NCBI GenBank assembly: GCA_900758885.1
Contig: CAAETD010000084.1
Span: forward strand, 1 to 38,265
Length of the DNA: 38,265 nucleotides
Reading direction: 5' to 3'
From: an uncultured Collinsella sp.
GTDB taxonomy: Bacteria; Actinomycetota; Coriobacteriia; Coriobacteriales; Coriobacteriaceae
Made by a program: the position numbers and the translations under genes. Shown in pieces: positions 1 through 8,300 of this stretch. Position 1 is the stretch's first letter; each line of letters starts with the position of its first letter. The notes under the pieces were generated by a model. The model was not told where the DNA came from, did not search any database, and saw nothing but the letters and a program-made list of their open reading frames with translations.

Positions 1-14
1 ACAAGCGATCGACG

Positions 15-1952
15 TTAGTTGCTAGACTCGGAGTCGTCGCCGGAGCCGGAGATAGAAACCGTCAGCGTAATCGTGCTGTCGGTGGACTGCTTGCCGGTGG
101 GGGAGACGCCCGTAACGGTGGCATTCTCGTTGCCACTCACGGGGTTGCCGTTCTGATCGCAGAATGCGATGTTGTAGAACCCGGCGTTGTTGAGCGCGGT
201 GACGGCGGCGGAGATGCTCTTGCCGTACAGGTTGCCCGGGACGCTGGCCTTGCCGGACTTCTTGGCGATGACGACGGTGATCGTGGCACCGGGCTTCTGC
301 TTGCCGCTGGGGTTCCAGCTAATTACGGTACCCTCGGTAACCGAGTCGTTTTCCTGGTAGCTCACGTCGACGCCAAAGCCAGCCATGTCGAGAGCGTTGC
401 GCGCCTGGGCCTCAGTCATGTCGGTCAGATCGGGCACCGAGGTGGTGTCCGGGCCGCTGGAGACCTTGTACGAGATGGTCGTGCCCTTCTCGACCTCCTT
501 GCCGGCAACAGTGCTCTGCTCAAAGACCTGGCCTTCTTCGGCCTCATTGGCTTCCTCCGAAGCGCTGCCCTTCAGGCCCACGCTTGCCAGTGCGGCCTCG
601 GCCTGGTCCTTGGTCAGGCCGACGAGCTGCGGAACCTCAACCTTCTCGGAGGGCTTAGGGCCCTTGGAGACTACCAGGTTCACCCTCGTGCCCTTGGCCT
701 TCTTGGTGTTGCCGTTGGGGGTCTGCTCGGCGACCTTTCCCTCGTCGACATCGTCGTTGTAGCTCTGGTCGACGGTGCCAACCTCAAGGCCGGCTTCCTT
801 GATCAGCTCAATAGCGGTTTCCTGGTCCTTGCCCAGCACGTCGGGCACCGTGACCTGTTCGCCACTGAACATGCCCGTGGCAAAGGCCACTACAACGCCA
901 ATCACGGCGACGGCGGCAATCACGGCGGCTATAATCTTGTTCTTGTTGGACTTAGGCTTCTCGACCTCGTAGGAGCCCGTGGAGCCCGAGACAGCGCTAC
1001 GGGCGGTGTTCTGACCGCTCACGCCCGAGACGGGACGAACCATAGCGCGCGTTGAGTCGGAAAGCTCGCGGGTCTTGGTGGCACCCAGGTCGCCGGCGGC
1101 ACCGATGATGCGCGTGGGCTCCGAGACGTTGACGGCGCGGCCGGACAGGTAGCTGTTGAGCACCTGGCGCAGCTCGTCGGCCGTCTGGAAGCGGTTTGCC
1201 GGGTCCTTCTCCATGCACTTGAGGATGATGCGCTCCAGGTCGGCATCGACGCCGGAGTTGATCTGGCTCGGCGGGATGGGGAGTTCGTTGACCTGCTTGA
1301 GCGCGACCGAGATAGCGTCGTCGCCGTCAAAGGGTACGCGACCGGTGGCGCACTCGTACATGACGACACCCAGCGAGTAGATATCCGAGGTGGGGCCGAG
1401 GTCCTGGCCGCGGGTCTGCTCGGGGCTTACATAGTGGGCGGTGCCCAGAACGTTGTTATCCTGCGTGAGGTGGCTGTTCTTGGCGCGTGCGATGCCAAAA
1501 TCCATTACCTTGATGTTGCCGTCGGGCAGCACCATGATGTTTTGCGGCTTGATGTCGCGGTGGATAATCTCGTGCTTGTGTGCGACCGAAAGCGCGGAGC
1601 TGATCTGCGAGCCGATCTGTGCGACCTTCTTGGGATCGAGGGCGCCGTGGCTCTTGATGCCGCTCTTAAGGTCGGTACCGCGCAGGTACTCCATGACGAT
1701 GTAATAGGTGTCGCCGTCCTTGCCCCAGTCGTAGACGCCCACGATATAGGGGGAGGACAGGCCGGCCGCTGCCTGGGCCTCCTGCTTAAAGCGGGCGGCG
1801 AAGGTGGCGTCGCCGGCATACTGCGGCAGCATGATCTTGACGGCAACCGTGCGGTCGAGGACCTGATCCTGTGCACGGAAGACGGTCGCCATACCGCCCG
1901 TTCCCACCTTATCCTTAAGGAGGTATCTTCCCCCGAGGACCCTCTGTTCCAT
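15..1952 (-). CDS. pknB: Ser/Thr protein kinase with four PASTA domains (PknB/StkP/PrkC type)
   Basis: Membrane kinase that senses cell-wall fragments or lipid II outside and phosphorylates division and wall-synthesis proteins inside. The N-terminal kinase domain (about residues 10-265) has a glycine-rich loop at 17-22, Lys39, the catalytic HRD with Asp133 and DFG with Asp151. A linker rich in Ser/Thr/Arg is followed by one membrane helix (340-362) and four PASTA repeats (about 365-645), the usual build of the family. I chose the ATG at 1952 because AGGAG lies five bases upstream; an ATG five codons further up lacks such a site. It is last in the envelope operon, 132 bases after the RodA-PbpA fusion, so it may also have its own promoter. 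The family assignment is secure. The ligand is inferred from the family. Confidence 0.95.
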   Translation of the reverse strand: MEQRVLGGRYLLKDKVGTGGMATVFRAQDQVLDRTVAVKIMLPQYAGDATFAARFKQEAQAAAGLSSPYIVGVYDWGKDGDTYYIVMEYLRGTDLKSGIKSHGALDPKKVAQIGSQISSALSVAHKHEIIHRDIKPQNIMVLPDGNIKVMDFGIARAKNSHLTQDNNVLGTAHYVSPEQTRGQDLGPTSDIYSLGVVMYECATGRVPFDGDDAISVALKQVNELPIPPSQINSGVDADLERIILKCMEKDPANRFQTADELRQVLNSYLSGRAVNVSEPTRIIGAAGDLGATKTRELSDSTRAMVRPVSGVSGQNTARSAVSGSTGSYEVEKPKSNKNKIIAAVIAAVAVIGVVVAFATGMFSGEQVTVPDVLGKDQETAIELIKEAGLEVGTVDQSYNDDVDEGKVAEQTPNGNTKKAKGTRVNLVVSKGPKPSEKVEVPQLVGLTKDQAEAALASVGLKGSASEEANEAEEGQVFEQSTVAGKEVEKGTTISYKVSSGPDTTSVPDLTDMTEAQARNALDMAGFGVDVSYQENDSVTEGTVISWNPSGKQKPGATITVVIAKKSGKASVPGNLYGKSISAAVTALNNAGFYNIAFCDQNGNPVSGNENATVTGVSPTGKQSTDSTITLTVSISGSGDDSESSN

Positions 1953-2084
1953 TCCTGCTCCTAACATAACTATTCGCTCAACGATGTGTGTGGTACCAAA
2001 TGTGTGGCCGCTGGGGCCGTGTGGCGCGTTGCCGCTAGCTCATCGGCCGTGGCGTGCCCCAAGTATCCGCCTTGATCACGGGCA

Positions 2085-4955
2085 TCACGCTCCCTGTGCG
2101 GCGAGCGCCGCGGTCAGGACGATGCCGGCAATCTTGGCCGCCTTGACGTCGTGTTTGTCGTAATCCTCCAGGGCCACCGAGATGGCAACCGTGGGTGAAT
2201 CGTAAGGTGCAAAGCCAACAAACATAGAGTTGACGTTGGTGCCGCCGGTCTCGGCCGAACCGGTCTTGCCGGCAACCTTGACGCCCGGAATCTGGGCATC
2301 GGTGCCGGTGCCGGACTGGACGACGGCGAGCATGGCCTGCTTGACCTGGTCGGCCGTGGCAGAGCTGACAGCCTGGCCCAGCGAGCGGGACTGCGTGGTC
2401 TTAACCACGGTCCCGTCCGGGGCGAGTATCTGTGACACAAAGAACGGGTCCATGACCACGCCGCTGTTGGCGATAGCGGCAGCGATCACGCAATTCTGCA
2501 TGACGGTGGTCTGCGGGCCAGGTGTGTGGTCCATGCCGACGGGCTGGCCGGCGCCTGCCCAAGCGGTCTCCCACTCGGTCATAAGCGAAGGGTCGGCCAT
2601 GATGGAAGCCGCGGTGGTCAGATCCTGACCGAGCTTTTGACCGTAGCCAAAGGCGTTGGCAAACTGGACGAGCGAGTTGGCGCCGACCTCGTTGGCCACC
2701 TGGCCAAAGACGACGTTAGACGACACGGCGAAGGCCTGCTGCAGGCTGATGGTTCCGTAGCTTTCGTTGGCGTAGTTGGTGACCGGCGCGTTGCCGATGT
2801 CCATGGAGCCGGGCGCCTGGTACGTGCTGGTAAGGCTGGCGGTGCCGGTTTCGAGCGCCGCGGAGAGCGTGACGACCTTAAAGGTCGAGCCCGGGGTGTA
2901 CAGCGCGTCCATGGCGCGGTCGTACATGGAGCCGTCCTCGCCACCCCCCGACTGCATCAGGGCATCGATGTTGGTGTTGTCATAGGTGGGCGAGCTCGCG
3001 CACGCAAGGACCGCACCGGTACGCGGATCCATGACCACCACAGCGCCCTTAAAGCCCTTGAGCGCCTGCTCGGCAGCCGTCTGGATGCGCGAGTCGATGG
3101 TAAGCTTGGCGGTATTGCCCGGCTGGGTCTGCCCCGCGAGCGACGCGATGGCGTTGTTCCAGCTGGAGTAATCCTTGGAGCCGGTGAGCGTATCGTTCAT
3201 GACGCTCTCGATGCCGGCGGTGCCGTATTGCTGGCTCACGTAGCCCACCACGTGTGCGGCCATGTTGCCGTTGGGGTAGGAACGGGCGTAGGTGCCGTCC
3301 TCCTGTTGCAGCGACTCGGCTAGCGTCACGCCGTCAGACGTGATGATGGAGCCACGCTGGATGTACTTGGAGCGGGCGATGGTGTGGTTGTTGGTCGGCA
3401 TGTCCTGATAGTCCTTCGCCTTGATGACCTGGACATAGGTGAGGTTGCCGATAAGGATGGCGAACAGCGCCGTAAAGGCAAACACGGCACGAGTCAGACG
3501 GTTGGCAAGCGCCACGCGGCCGAGCACGCCGGACTCAGGCGTGTCGAGCAGGCGACGACGCATGCGAGAGCCCGCGGAGTGGTTGCCGTGGCTGTAGGAA
3601 GGCACGTTGGCAAAACGCGTGCCGGTCGGGGCAGCGGCGGATGCGACCTGGTCATCGGTGATGGCGGCCATGGTGCCGGTGCCGGTGAGCTCGGCTTCGC
3701 GTCCGGTTGCCTCGTCGCCGGCGCGCAGCAGCAGCGCGACGATGATAAAGCTCGCCAGCAGCGAGGAGCCGCCCTGGCTCATAAAAGGCAGGGTGACGCC
3801 GGTCAGCGGGATCAGGCGGGTTACGCCGCCAACGATTAAGAATGCCTGGAAGCTGATGGCCGCCGTAAGGCCGGTCGCGCTAAAGGCGGCAAGGTCGGAC
3901 TTGGCGCGGGCGGCCGTGGTGAGGCCACGCACGGCAAAAAGCATAAACAGGATGAGCACGGCGCCGCCGCCCAAAAGGCCCATTTCCTCACCGATGGCCG
4001 AGAAGATAAAGTCGGACTCGACGACGGGGATGTTGTTTGCCATGCCGTTGCCGATGCCGACGCCAACCAGGCCGCCGTCAGCCAGCGAGTAAAGTGACTG
4101 TACGATCTGGTAGCCCTGGCCCTGGGCGTCCTTAAACGGATCGACCCAGACCTGAAAGCGCACCTGCACGTGAGACAGGAACTTGTAGGCGCCCACGGCT
4201 CCAACGGCCAGCAGCGCAAGGCCGATGATGACGTACGAAAAGCGTCCCGTGGCAACATAGAGCATCAGCAAAAAGATGGTGTAGAACAGGACGGCCGAGC
4301 CCAGGTCGCGTTCGAAGACGACGATGAGCAGGCACACGCCCCACACGGCAAACAGCGGCAGCAGCAGGCGGAAGCGCGGAATCTTGAGGCCCAAGATCTT
4401 GCGGTTGGAGATGGAGAGCAGCTCGCGGTTCTCGGCCAGATAGCCTGCCAGGAACAAGACGATGAAGACCTTGGCGAACTCGCCGGGCTGGATGGTGAAG
4501 CCCGCGATGCGAATCCACAGCTTGGAGCCCGAGATCGTGGTGCCGATAAAGATCGGCAGCATCAGCAGGATGATGCCGATAATGCCAAAGGTGTACTTGT
4601 AGCGCATGACCACGTCGAGGTTCTTGACCAGTGCGAGCGTTCCCACCATGAGCGCTACCGAGACAAACAAGATGATGAGCTGCGAGATGGCGAGGTCGGG
4701 GGCCAGGCGCGTCACGAATGTGATGCCGATGCCCGAGAGCACAAAGACGATGGGCAGGATGGCGGGGTCGGCGCCGGGCGCCAGGATGCGCACGGCGATA
4801 TGCGCCGCGGCGAAGGCGGCGAACAGGCCGATCGGCACGGCGAGCGTCTCAAAGGAAATCGTGGCACCCGCGGTGAGCACGTACATCGCATAGAGCAGGA
4901 TGACGGGGAACGCCGAGGCGATGAGCAAGAGCAGTTCGGTGTTGCGGCGACTCAT
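2085..4955 (-). CDS. RodA/FtsW glycosyltransferase fused to a class B penicillin-binding protein
   Basis: A single 956-residue protein joining the SEDS peptidoglycan polymerase and its partner transpeptidase. Residues 1-410 are a polytopic SEDS domain with the QPGEF signature (156-160), the conserved Asp217 in RDLGS, an SDFIF-GEE stretch (314-324) and the IPLTG..LPF.SQGGSS motif (382-398). A roughly 80-residue polar linker leads to a second membrane anchor (489-509) and a PBP2/PbpA-like part: catalytic Ser690 in STFK, SSN at 745-747 and KTG at 897-899. All catalytic motifs of both halves look intact, and there is no frameshift at the junction. A longer frame is open upstream, but its extra 42 residues overlap the phosphatase gene; the ATG at 4955 has a GGGAG site. 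In mycobacteria rodA and pbpA are separate adjacent genes. The joined form fixes their stoichiometry and orientation (inference). Confidence 0.93.
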   Translation of the reverse strand: MSRRNTELLLLIASAFPVILLYAMYVLTAGATISFETLAVPIGLFAAFAAAHIAVRILAPGADPAILPIVFVLSGIGITFVTRLAPDLAISQLIILFVSVALMVGTLALVKNLDVVMRYKYTFGIIGIILLMLPIFIGTTISGSKLWIRIAGFTIQPGEFAKVFIVLFLAGYLAENRELLSISNRKILGLKIPRFRLLLPLFAVWGVCLLIVVFERDLGSAVLFYTIFLLMLYVATGRFSYVIIGLALLAVGAVGAYKFLSHVQVRFQVWVDPFKDAQGQGYQIVQSLYSLADGGLVGVGIGNGMANNIPVVESDFIFSAIGEEMGLLGGGAVLILFMLFAVRGLTTAARAKSDLAAFSATGLTAAISFQAFLIVGGVTRLIPLTGVTLPFMSQGGSSLLASFIIVALLLRAGDEATGREAELTGTGTMAAITDDQVASAAAPTGTRFANVPSYSHGNHSAGSRMRRRLLDTPESGVLGRVALANRLTRAVFAFTALFAILIGNLTYVQVIKAKDYQDMPTNNHTIARSKYIQRGSIITSDGVTLAESLQQEDGTYARSYPNGNMAAHVVGYVSQQYGTAGIESVMNDTLTGSKDYSSWNNAIASLAGQTQPGNTAKLTIDSRIQTAAEQALKGFKGAVVVMDPRTGAVLACASSPTYDNTNIDALMQSGGGEDGSMYDRAMDALYTPGSTFKVVTLSAALETGTASLTSTYQAPGSMDIGNAPVTNYANESYGTISLQQAFAVSSNVVFGQVANEVGANSLVQFANAFGYGQKLGQDLTTAASIMADPSLMTEWETAWAGAGQPVGMDHTPGPQTTVMQNCVIAAAIANSGVVMDPFFVSQILAPDGTVVKTTQSRSLGQAVSSATADQVKQAMLAVVQSGTGTDAQIPGVKVAGKTGSAETGGTNVNSMFVGFAPYDSPTVAISVALEDYDKHDVKAAKIAGIVLTAALAAQGA

Positions 4956-4971
4956 AAGCGGCACTCCCTTT

Positions 4972-6870
4972 CTAATTCTTATCGGAGGCTTCGGCCTCGG
5001 CTGACTGTTCGGCGGTTTTCTCGGAATCTGACTCGGAGGTGGATTCCTGATCGGTGTTGTTGCGAATCGTTTGCGCGTCAATCACCTGACGGGTCTGCTC
5101 CTCGTCAATCTGATGGCGGTACTTGGAAATGGTGTCCTGCGCATCGTCGACACTCGTTTGCGGAATGCCTGCCTTCAGGCGGTTTTGCGTGTCTTCGGGC
5201 AGGTCGGACAGCTTGATGCTGGTTTCGCTCTCGAGCCAGTGGAGTTCGACCCCGAGCGTCTTGCCGGGCAGGCCGCGCCAGACGGCGACATTGCCGTGGT
5301 AGGTTCCCAAGTAATAGGAGCCGGTGACGCCCGTGTATGCCCAGATGCCTGCTACCAGCACAAAGACAAGGGCCAAGACGGTGGCGATGGTGACATTGCG
5401 GCGTCGGACGCGTTTTGCCTCGCGCATAACGCCGTCGTCGACCAGGTCGACGACCACCACGGTCACATTGTCGTGGCCGCCGGCGGCGAGCGCCGCGTCC
5501 ACCAAGTTGTCGACACAGATCTGTGCGCTCGAGGACTGCGTAGCGATGTTCTCGATATCGCTATCGGGAATCATGCTCGAAAGACCGTCGGAGCACAGAA
5601 TCAGGCGGTCGCCTTCCTCGATGTGCAGGGTAAAGTGGTCGGCATACATGGCGGGATCCGAGCCCAGCGCGCGGGTGATGACCGAGCGGTTGGGGTGGAC
5701 GCGGGCCTCGTCGGCCGTGATCTCGCCGGCATCCACGAGCTCCTCCACGTAGGAGTGGTCGCGGGTCACGCGGATGAGCGTACCCTCGTGGAGCAGGTAG
5801 GCGCGCGAGTCGCCTACGTGGGCGATGGCGAGCGTGTCGTTTTCGATGTAGGCGCAGGTGGCCGTGCATCCCATGCCGGGTTTGCCCAGGCCGTTGAGGG
5901 CGGCCTCGATCACGGCGGCGTTGGCGGCCTCGACGGCTGCGGCCAAGCGCGCGGCGTCGGCGGACTGCGGCGCCGTCTTGGCGATGGTCTCGACGGCGAT
6001 AGAGGATGCCACCTCGCCGGCGGCGTGTCCTCCCATGCCGTCGCACACGCAAAAGAGCGGCGACTGCACCAGATAGGAGTCCTCATTGTGCGGGCGTACG
6101 CATCCGACGTCGGAGCGGGCGCCCCACATAAGCTGCGTGGTGGTGCCGGCGTCGTAGGTCGAGTCGGTCTCGATGCGCTCGTCGGTCAGCGGCTCAAAGC
6201 TCATGGTCGAGCCGGGATCTTTGAGCTTTGCCTCCACGGCGGCGACATCGATCTCGGCGGTGTCGCCGGGGGAGACGGTGTCGGCATCGTCTCCCGACTC
6301 GGCGTCGGAGACGTCCGGAAGGTTGAGATCTTCGGTTATGCGGTCGGCGGGATCGCCGTCCTGCTGCGGCTCGACAGCCGTCGGCTCGGGCGTCGCAAAG
6401 TGCGACGGCGTGGGCGTACTCTGGGGTTGAGCGGAGGGCTCGGGAGCTGCGGCGGGCGCGGCAACGGGCTGCTCGACTTCGGCAGGCGTTGCGGGCGCGG
6501 GTGCCGCCTCGCTTGCCGGGGCGACGGGGAATACCGGCGCGGCAGGCTCGGGGGCTGCAAACACGGCAGCGCTCTCGTTAATCGCCTCGGCGACGGGCTC
6601 GGCAAAGTGAGCCGGTGCGGGCGTTGCCTCCGGTTCCGCGGGCTGCTCGGCAGCGTGCGCGCCGATGGGGGCGTCGAGCTGCTCGGTGTCGGCGTCCTCG
6701 TCATCGACGAGTGCCGGATATTCTTGAGTTACATGCGAAAGAGGCAGGGAGAACACCGTGTCCTCGGGCTCCACGGTCGCAGGGCGCGCCGGAGCGGCAT
6801 GAGCCGGCGCAGCTGCGGGGGCAGTTGGCGTCTCGGGCATGGTCACGGACTTGTTCTCCTCGTCGATCAT
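4972..6870 (-). CDS. pstP: PP2C-type Ser/Thr protein phosphatase, membrane anchored (PstP-like), with long N-terminal extension
   Basis: Removes phosphate from proteins modified by the operon's kinases. The PP2C domain spans about residues 247-477, with RSDVG (252-256), metal-ligand Asp277 in CDGMGGH, GDSRAYL (353-359), Asp428 in CSDG and Asp467 in HDN. One membrane helix follows (493-513), then an outside segment with the SYYLGTYHGNVAVWRG-type start typical of PstP ectodomains, and an acidic Ser/Glu tail. Unlike the mycobacterial enzyme, which begins with the catalytic domain, about 240 residues rich in Ala, Pro, Glu and Asp precede it and look disordered. The start overlaps the stop of the FhaB-like gene by four bases (ATGA), so translation is coupled. 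The RodA-PbpA fusion starts 16 bases after its stop. Function is secure; the role of the extension is unknown. Confidence 0.93.
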   Translation of the reverse strand: MIDEENKSVTMPETPTAPAAAPAHAAPARPATVEPEDTVFSLPLSHVTQEYPALVDDEDADTEQLDAPIGAHAAEQPAEPEATPAPAHFAEPVAEAINESAAVFAAPEPAAPVFPVAPASEAAPAPATPAEVEQPVAAPAAAPEPSAQPQSTPTPSHFATPEPTAVEPQQDGDPADRITEDLNLPDVSDAESGDDADTVSPGDTAEIDVAAVEAKLKDPGSTMSFEPLTDERIETDSTYDAGTTTQLMWGARSDVGCVRPHNEDSYLVQSPLFCVCDGMGGHAAGEVASSIAVETIAKTAPQSADAARLAAAVEAANAAVIEAALNGLGKPGMGCTATCAYIENDTLAIAHVGDSRAYLLHEGTLIRVTRDHSYVEELVDAGEITADEARVHPNRSVITRALGSDPAMYADHFTLHIEEGDRLILCSDGLSSMIPDSDIENIATQSSSAQICVDNLVDAALAAGGHDNVTVVVVDLVDDGVMREAKRVRRRNVTIATVLALVFVLVAGIWAYTGVTGSYYLGTYHGNVAVWRGLPGKTLGVELHWLESETSIKLSDLPEDTQNRLKAGIPQTSVDDAQDTISKYRHQIDEEQTRQVIDAQTIRNNTDQESTSESDSEKTAEQSAEAEASDKN

Positions 6871-7283
6871 CGACGGTTCACCTTCATGACCACGTCGCCA
6901 ATCTGGACCTCGTCACCCTCGCGCAGCGTTGCGGGCTCCACCAGCTGACGGCCGTTAACGAGCGTGCCGTTCAAAGAGTTGAGGTCTTCGATGATGAGTG
7001 CCGGGCCCTGCAGCGAAAAGCGTGCGTGCGAGGCCGAGACAAACGGTTCGTTGATGCAGATGTCCGAGGACGGCGAGCGGCCCACGATGACGGGGCCGAG
7101 CATGTCTACGTGGATGCCACGGATGCCGCGCGGACCCTTGTCCACATCGATCGTCCAGATAGCGGAGTCGCGGCGCTGGCCGCGTACGAGTCCCACGCCG
7201 GTTTTCATGACGGCGAACAGGAAGATGTAGAGCAGGGCGACCAGGACGATGCGGCCTGCAAAAAGGACGATATCGATGTTCAT
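6867..7283 (-). CDS. fhaB: Membrane-anchored FHA-domain protein (FhaB/FipA-like)
   Basis: A 138-residue phosphothreonine-reading protein. An N-terminal membrane helix (about 5-26) is followed by a basic stretch and one FHA domain (about 60-135) with the expected signatures: GRSP at 68-71, SASHAR near 83-88, and LNSLNGTLVNG near 101-111. FHA domains bind phosphothreonine on kinase partners. In mycobacteria the equivalent protein links PknA/PknB signalling to septal wall synthesis. It starts seven bases after the stop of the FhaA-like gene, and its stop overlaps the start of the phosphatase. Length, topology and position match FhaB well. Confidence 0.9.
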   Translation of the reverse strand: MNIDIVLFAGRIVLVALLYIFLFAVMKTGVGLVRGQRRDSAIWTIDVDKGPRGIRGIHVDMLGPVIVGRSPSSDICINEPFVSASHARFSLQGPALIIEDLNSLNGTLVNGRQLVEPATLREGDEVQIGDVVMKVNRR

Positions 7284-7289
7284 AAGCGA

Positions 7290-8300
7290 CTATCCCCTAA
7301 ATTCAAAGGTGCTCAGGCCAAACGTCAGCAGGTCGCCGTTGCGCAGCGGGCAGCGCGTGATGCGGCGGTTGTTGACGAGCGTGCCGTTGGTGGAATTGAG
7401 GTCCTCGATCGACCAGTCCGAACCGGTAAAGGTGAGCTGGGCGTGACGGCGCGACACGTTGGGGTCGCGCAGGGCGATGTCCGAAACCGAACGCTCGCGA
7501 CCGATGGTCACCTGCGCGGAAGTGATGCTGTGGCTCTCGCCGCTCACGACGTCGACGAGCTGGGCGAGCGGGCGCTGCGGGGCGCGGGTGCTCGCCATGT
7601 TGGAGGCAATGCCGGCAGCGGCGCCAAGGCCCACGGCGGCGCCGGTTGCGGCGGCTCCGCCCATACCGGCGAGGGCGTCACGAGAGACGGTCTGCGGCAC
7701 GGGGATGGGCGCGGCGGCGGGGTCGGGGACGTTGGGCGCAAAGGGGTCGGCCACGGCGAGCGGGTCGGGAGCGGCGGCACGGGGCGTCGGCTGCTGGGGC
7801 ATGGCGGCGGGGTGCTGTTGCTGCGGAGCGGCGAATTGCTGCTTGCCGGCGCGGGGAGCGCTGGCGGCGCGGCTTGCGGCCGAGTTGTTCTGGCCCAGGC
7901 CATTCTGGTAGGCGCGCTCTTCCTCGTACAGACGACCGAGCGTGGGGGCGTCGACGTTCTCGGCAAAGACCGAGAACTTACCGGCACGCAGCTGCGGGTC
8001 GATCATAAAGCGAACGAGGGGTTCGCCGACAAACACATAGCGGCGCTTTTCGGCCTGTGCCTTCACAAACTCGCGGACTTCGCGCGAAAGCTCGGGGTAG
8101 AACGGGGCGAGCATGGGATCGTCGTCGGCGGCGATCAGGATGGTATAGAGTGCCGGCGCGGTGTTGACGCCGTTGATCACCAGAGTCTGATCCTCCATGT
8201 CGCGAGCGGCCTGCTTGGCAAGCTTCTTAAAGGAGAACGGGGCACGGGTGGCACCGAAGATGCCGGCCACGTGGTCCTCGAAGATGTTCAGGAAGTTCAC
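7290..8300 (-). CDS. fhaA: DUF3662 and FHA-domain protein (FhaA-like)
   Basis: A 336-residue soluble protein in three parts. Residues 1 to about 125 match the DUF3662/FhaA N-terminal domain (opening MNFLNIFEDHVAGIFG, later RYVFVGEPLVRFMID). Residues of about 135-245 are an Ala/Pro/Gln-rich linker. A C-terminal FHA domain (about 255-336) carries IGRERSVSDI, NVSRRHAQ and LNSTNGTLVNN. FhaA in mycobacteria binds phosphorylated MviN/MurJ and slows wall synthesis; a similar adaptor role is inferred here. Its start overlaps the stop of the upstream kinase gene by four bases, and the FhaB-like gene follows directly. Confidence 0.92.
   Translation of the reverse strand: MNFLNIFEDHVAGIFGATRAPFSFKKLAKQAARDMEDQTLVINGVNTAPALYTILIAADDDPMLAPFYPELSREVREFVKAQAEKRRYVFVGEPLVRFMIDPQLRAGKFSVFAENVDAPTLGRLYEEERAYQNGLGQNNSAASRAASAPRAGKQQFAAPQQQHPAAMPQQPTPRAAAPDPLAVADPFAPNVPDPAAAPIPVPQTVSRDALAGMGGAAATGAAVGLGAAAGIASNMASTRAPQRPLAQLVDVVSGESHSITSAQVTIGRERSVSDIALRDPNVSRRHAQLTFTGSDWSIEDLNSTNGTLVNNRRITRCPLRNGDLLTFGLSTFEFRG

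Noticed and set aside
4956..5081. Longer N-terminus for the RodA-PbpA fusion
   Set aside because: The extra 42 residues are Pro/Arg-rich, overlap the phosphatase gene and lack a ribosome binding site, while the ATG at 4955 has one.
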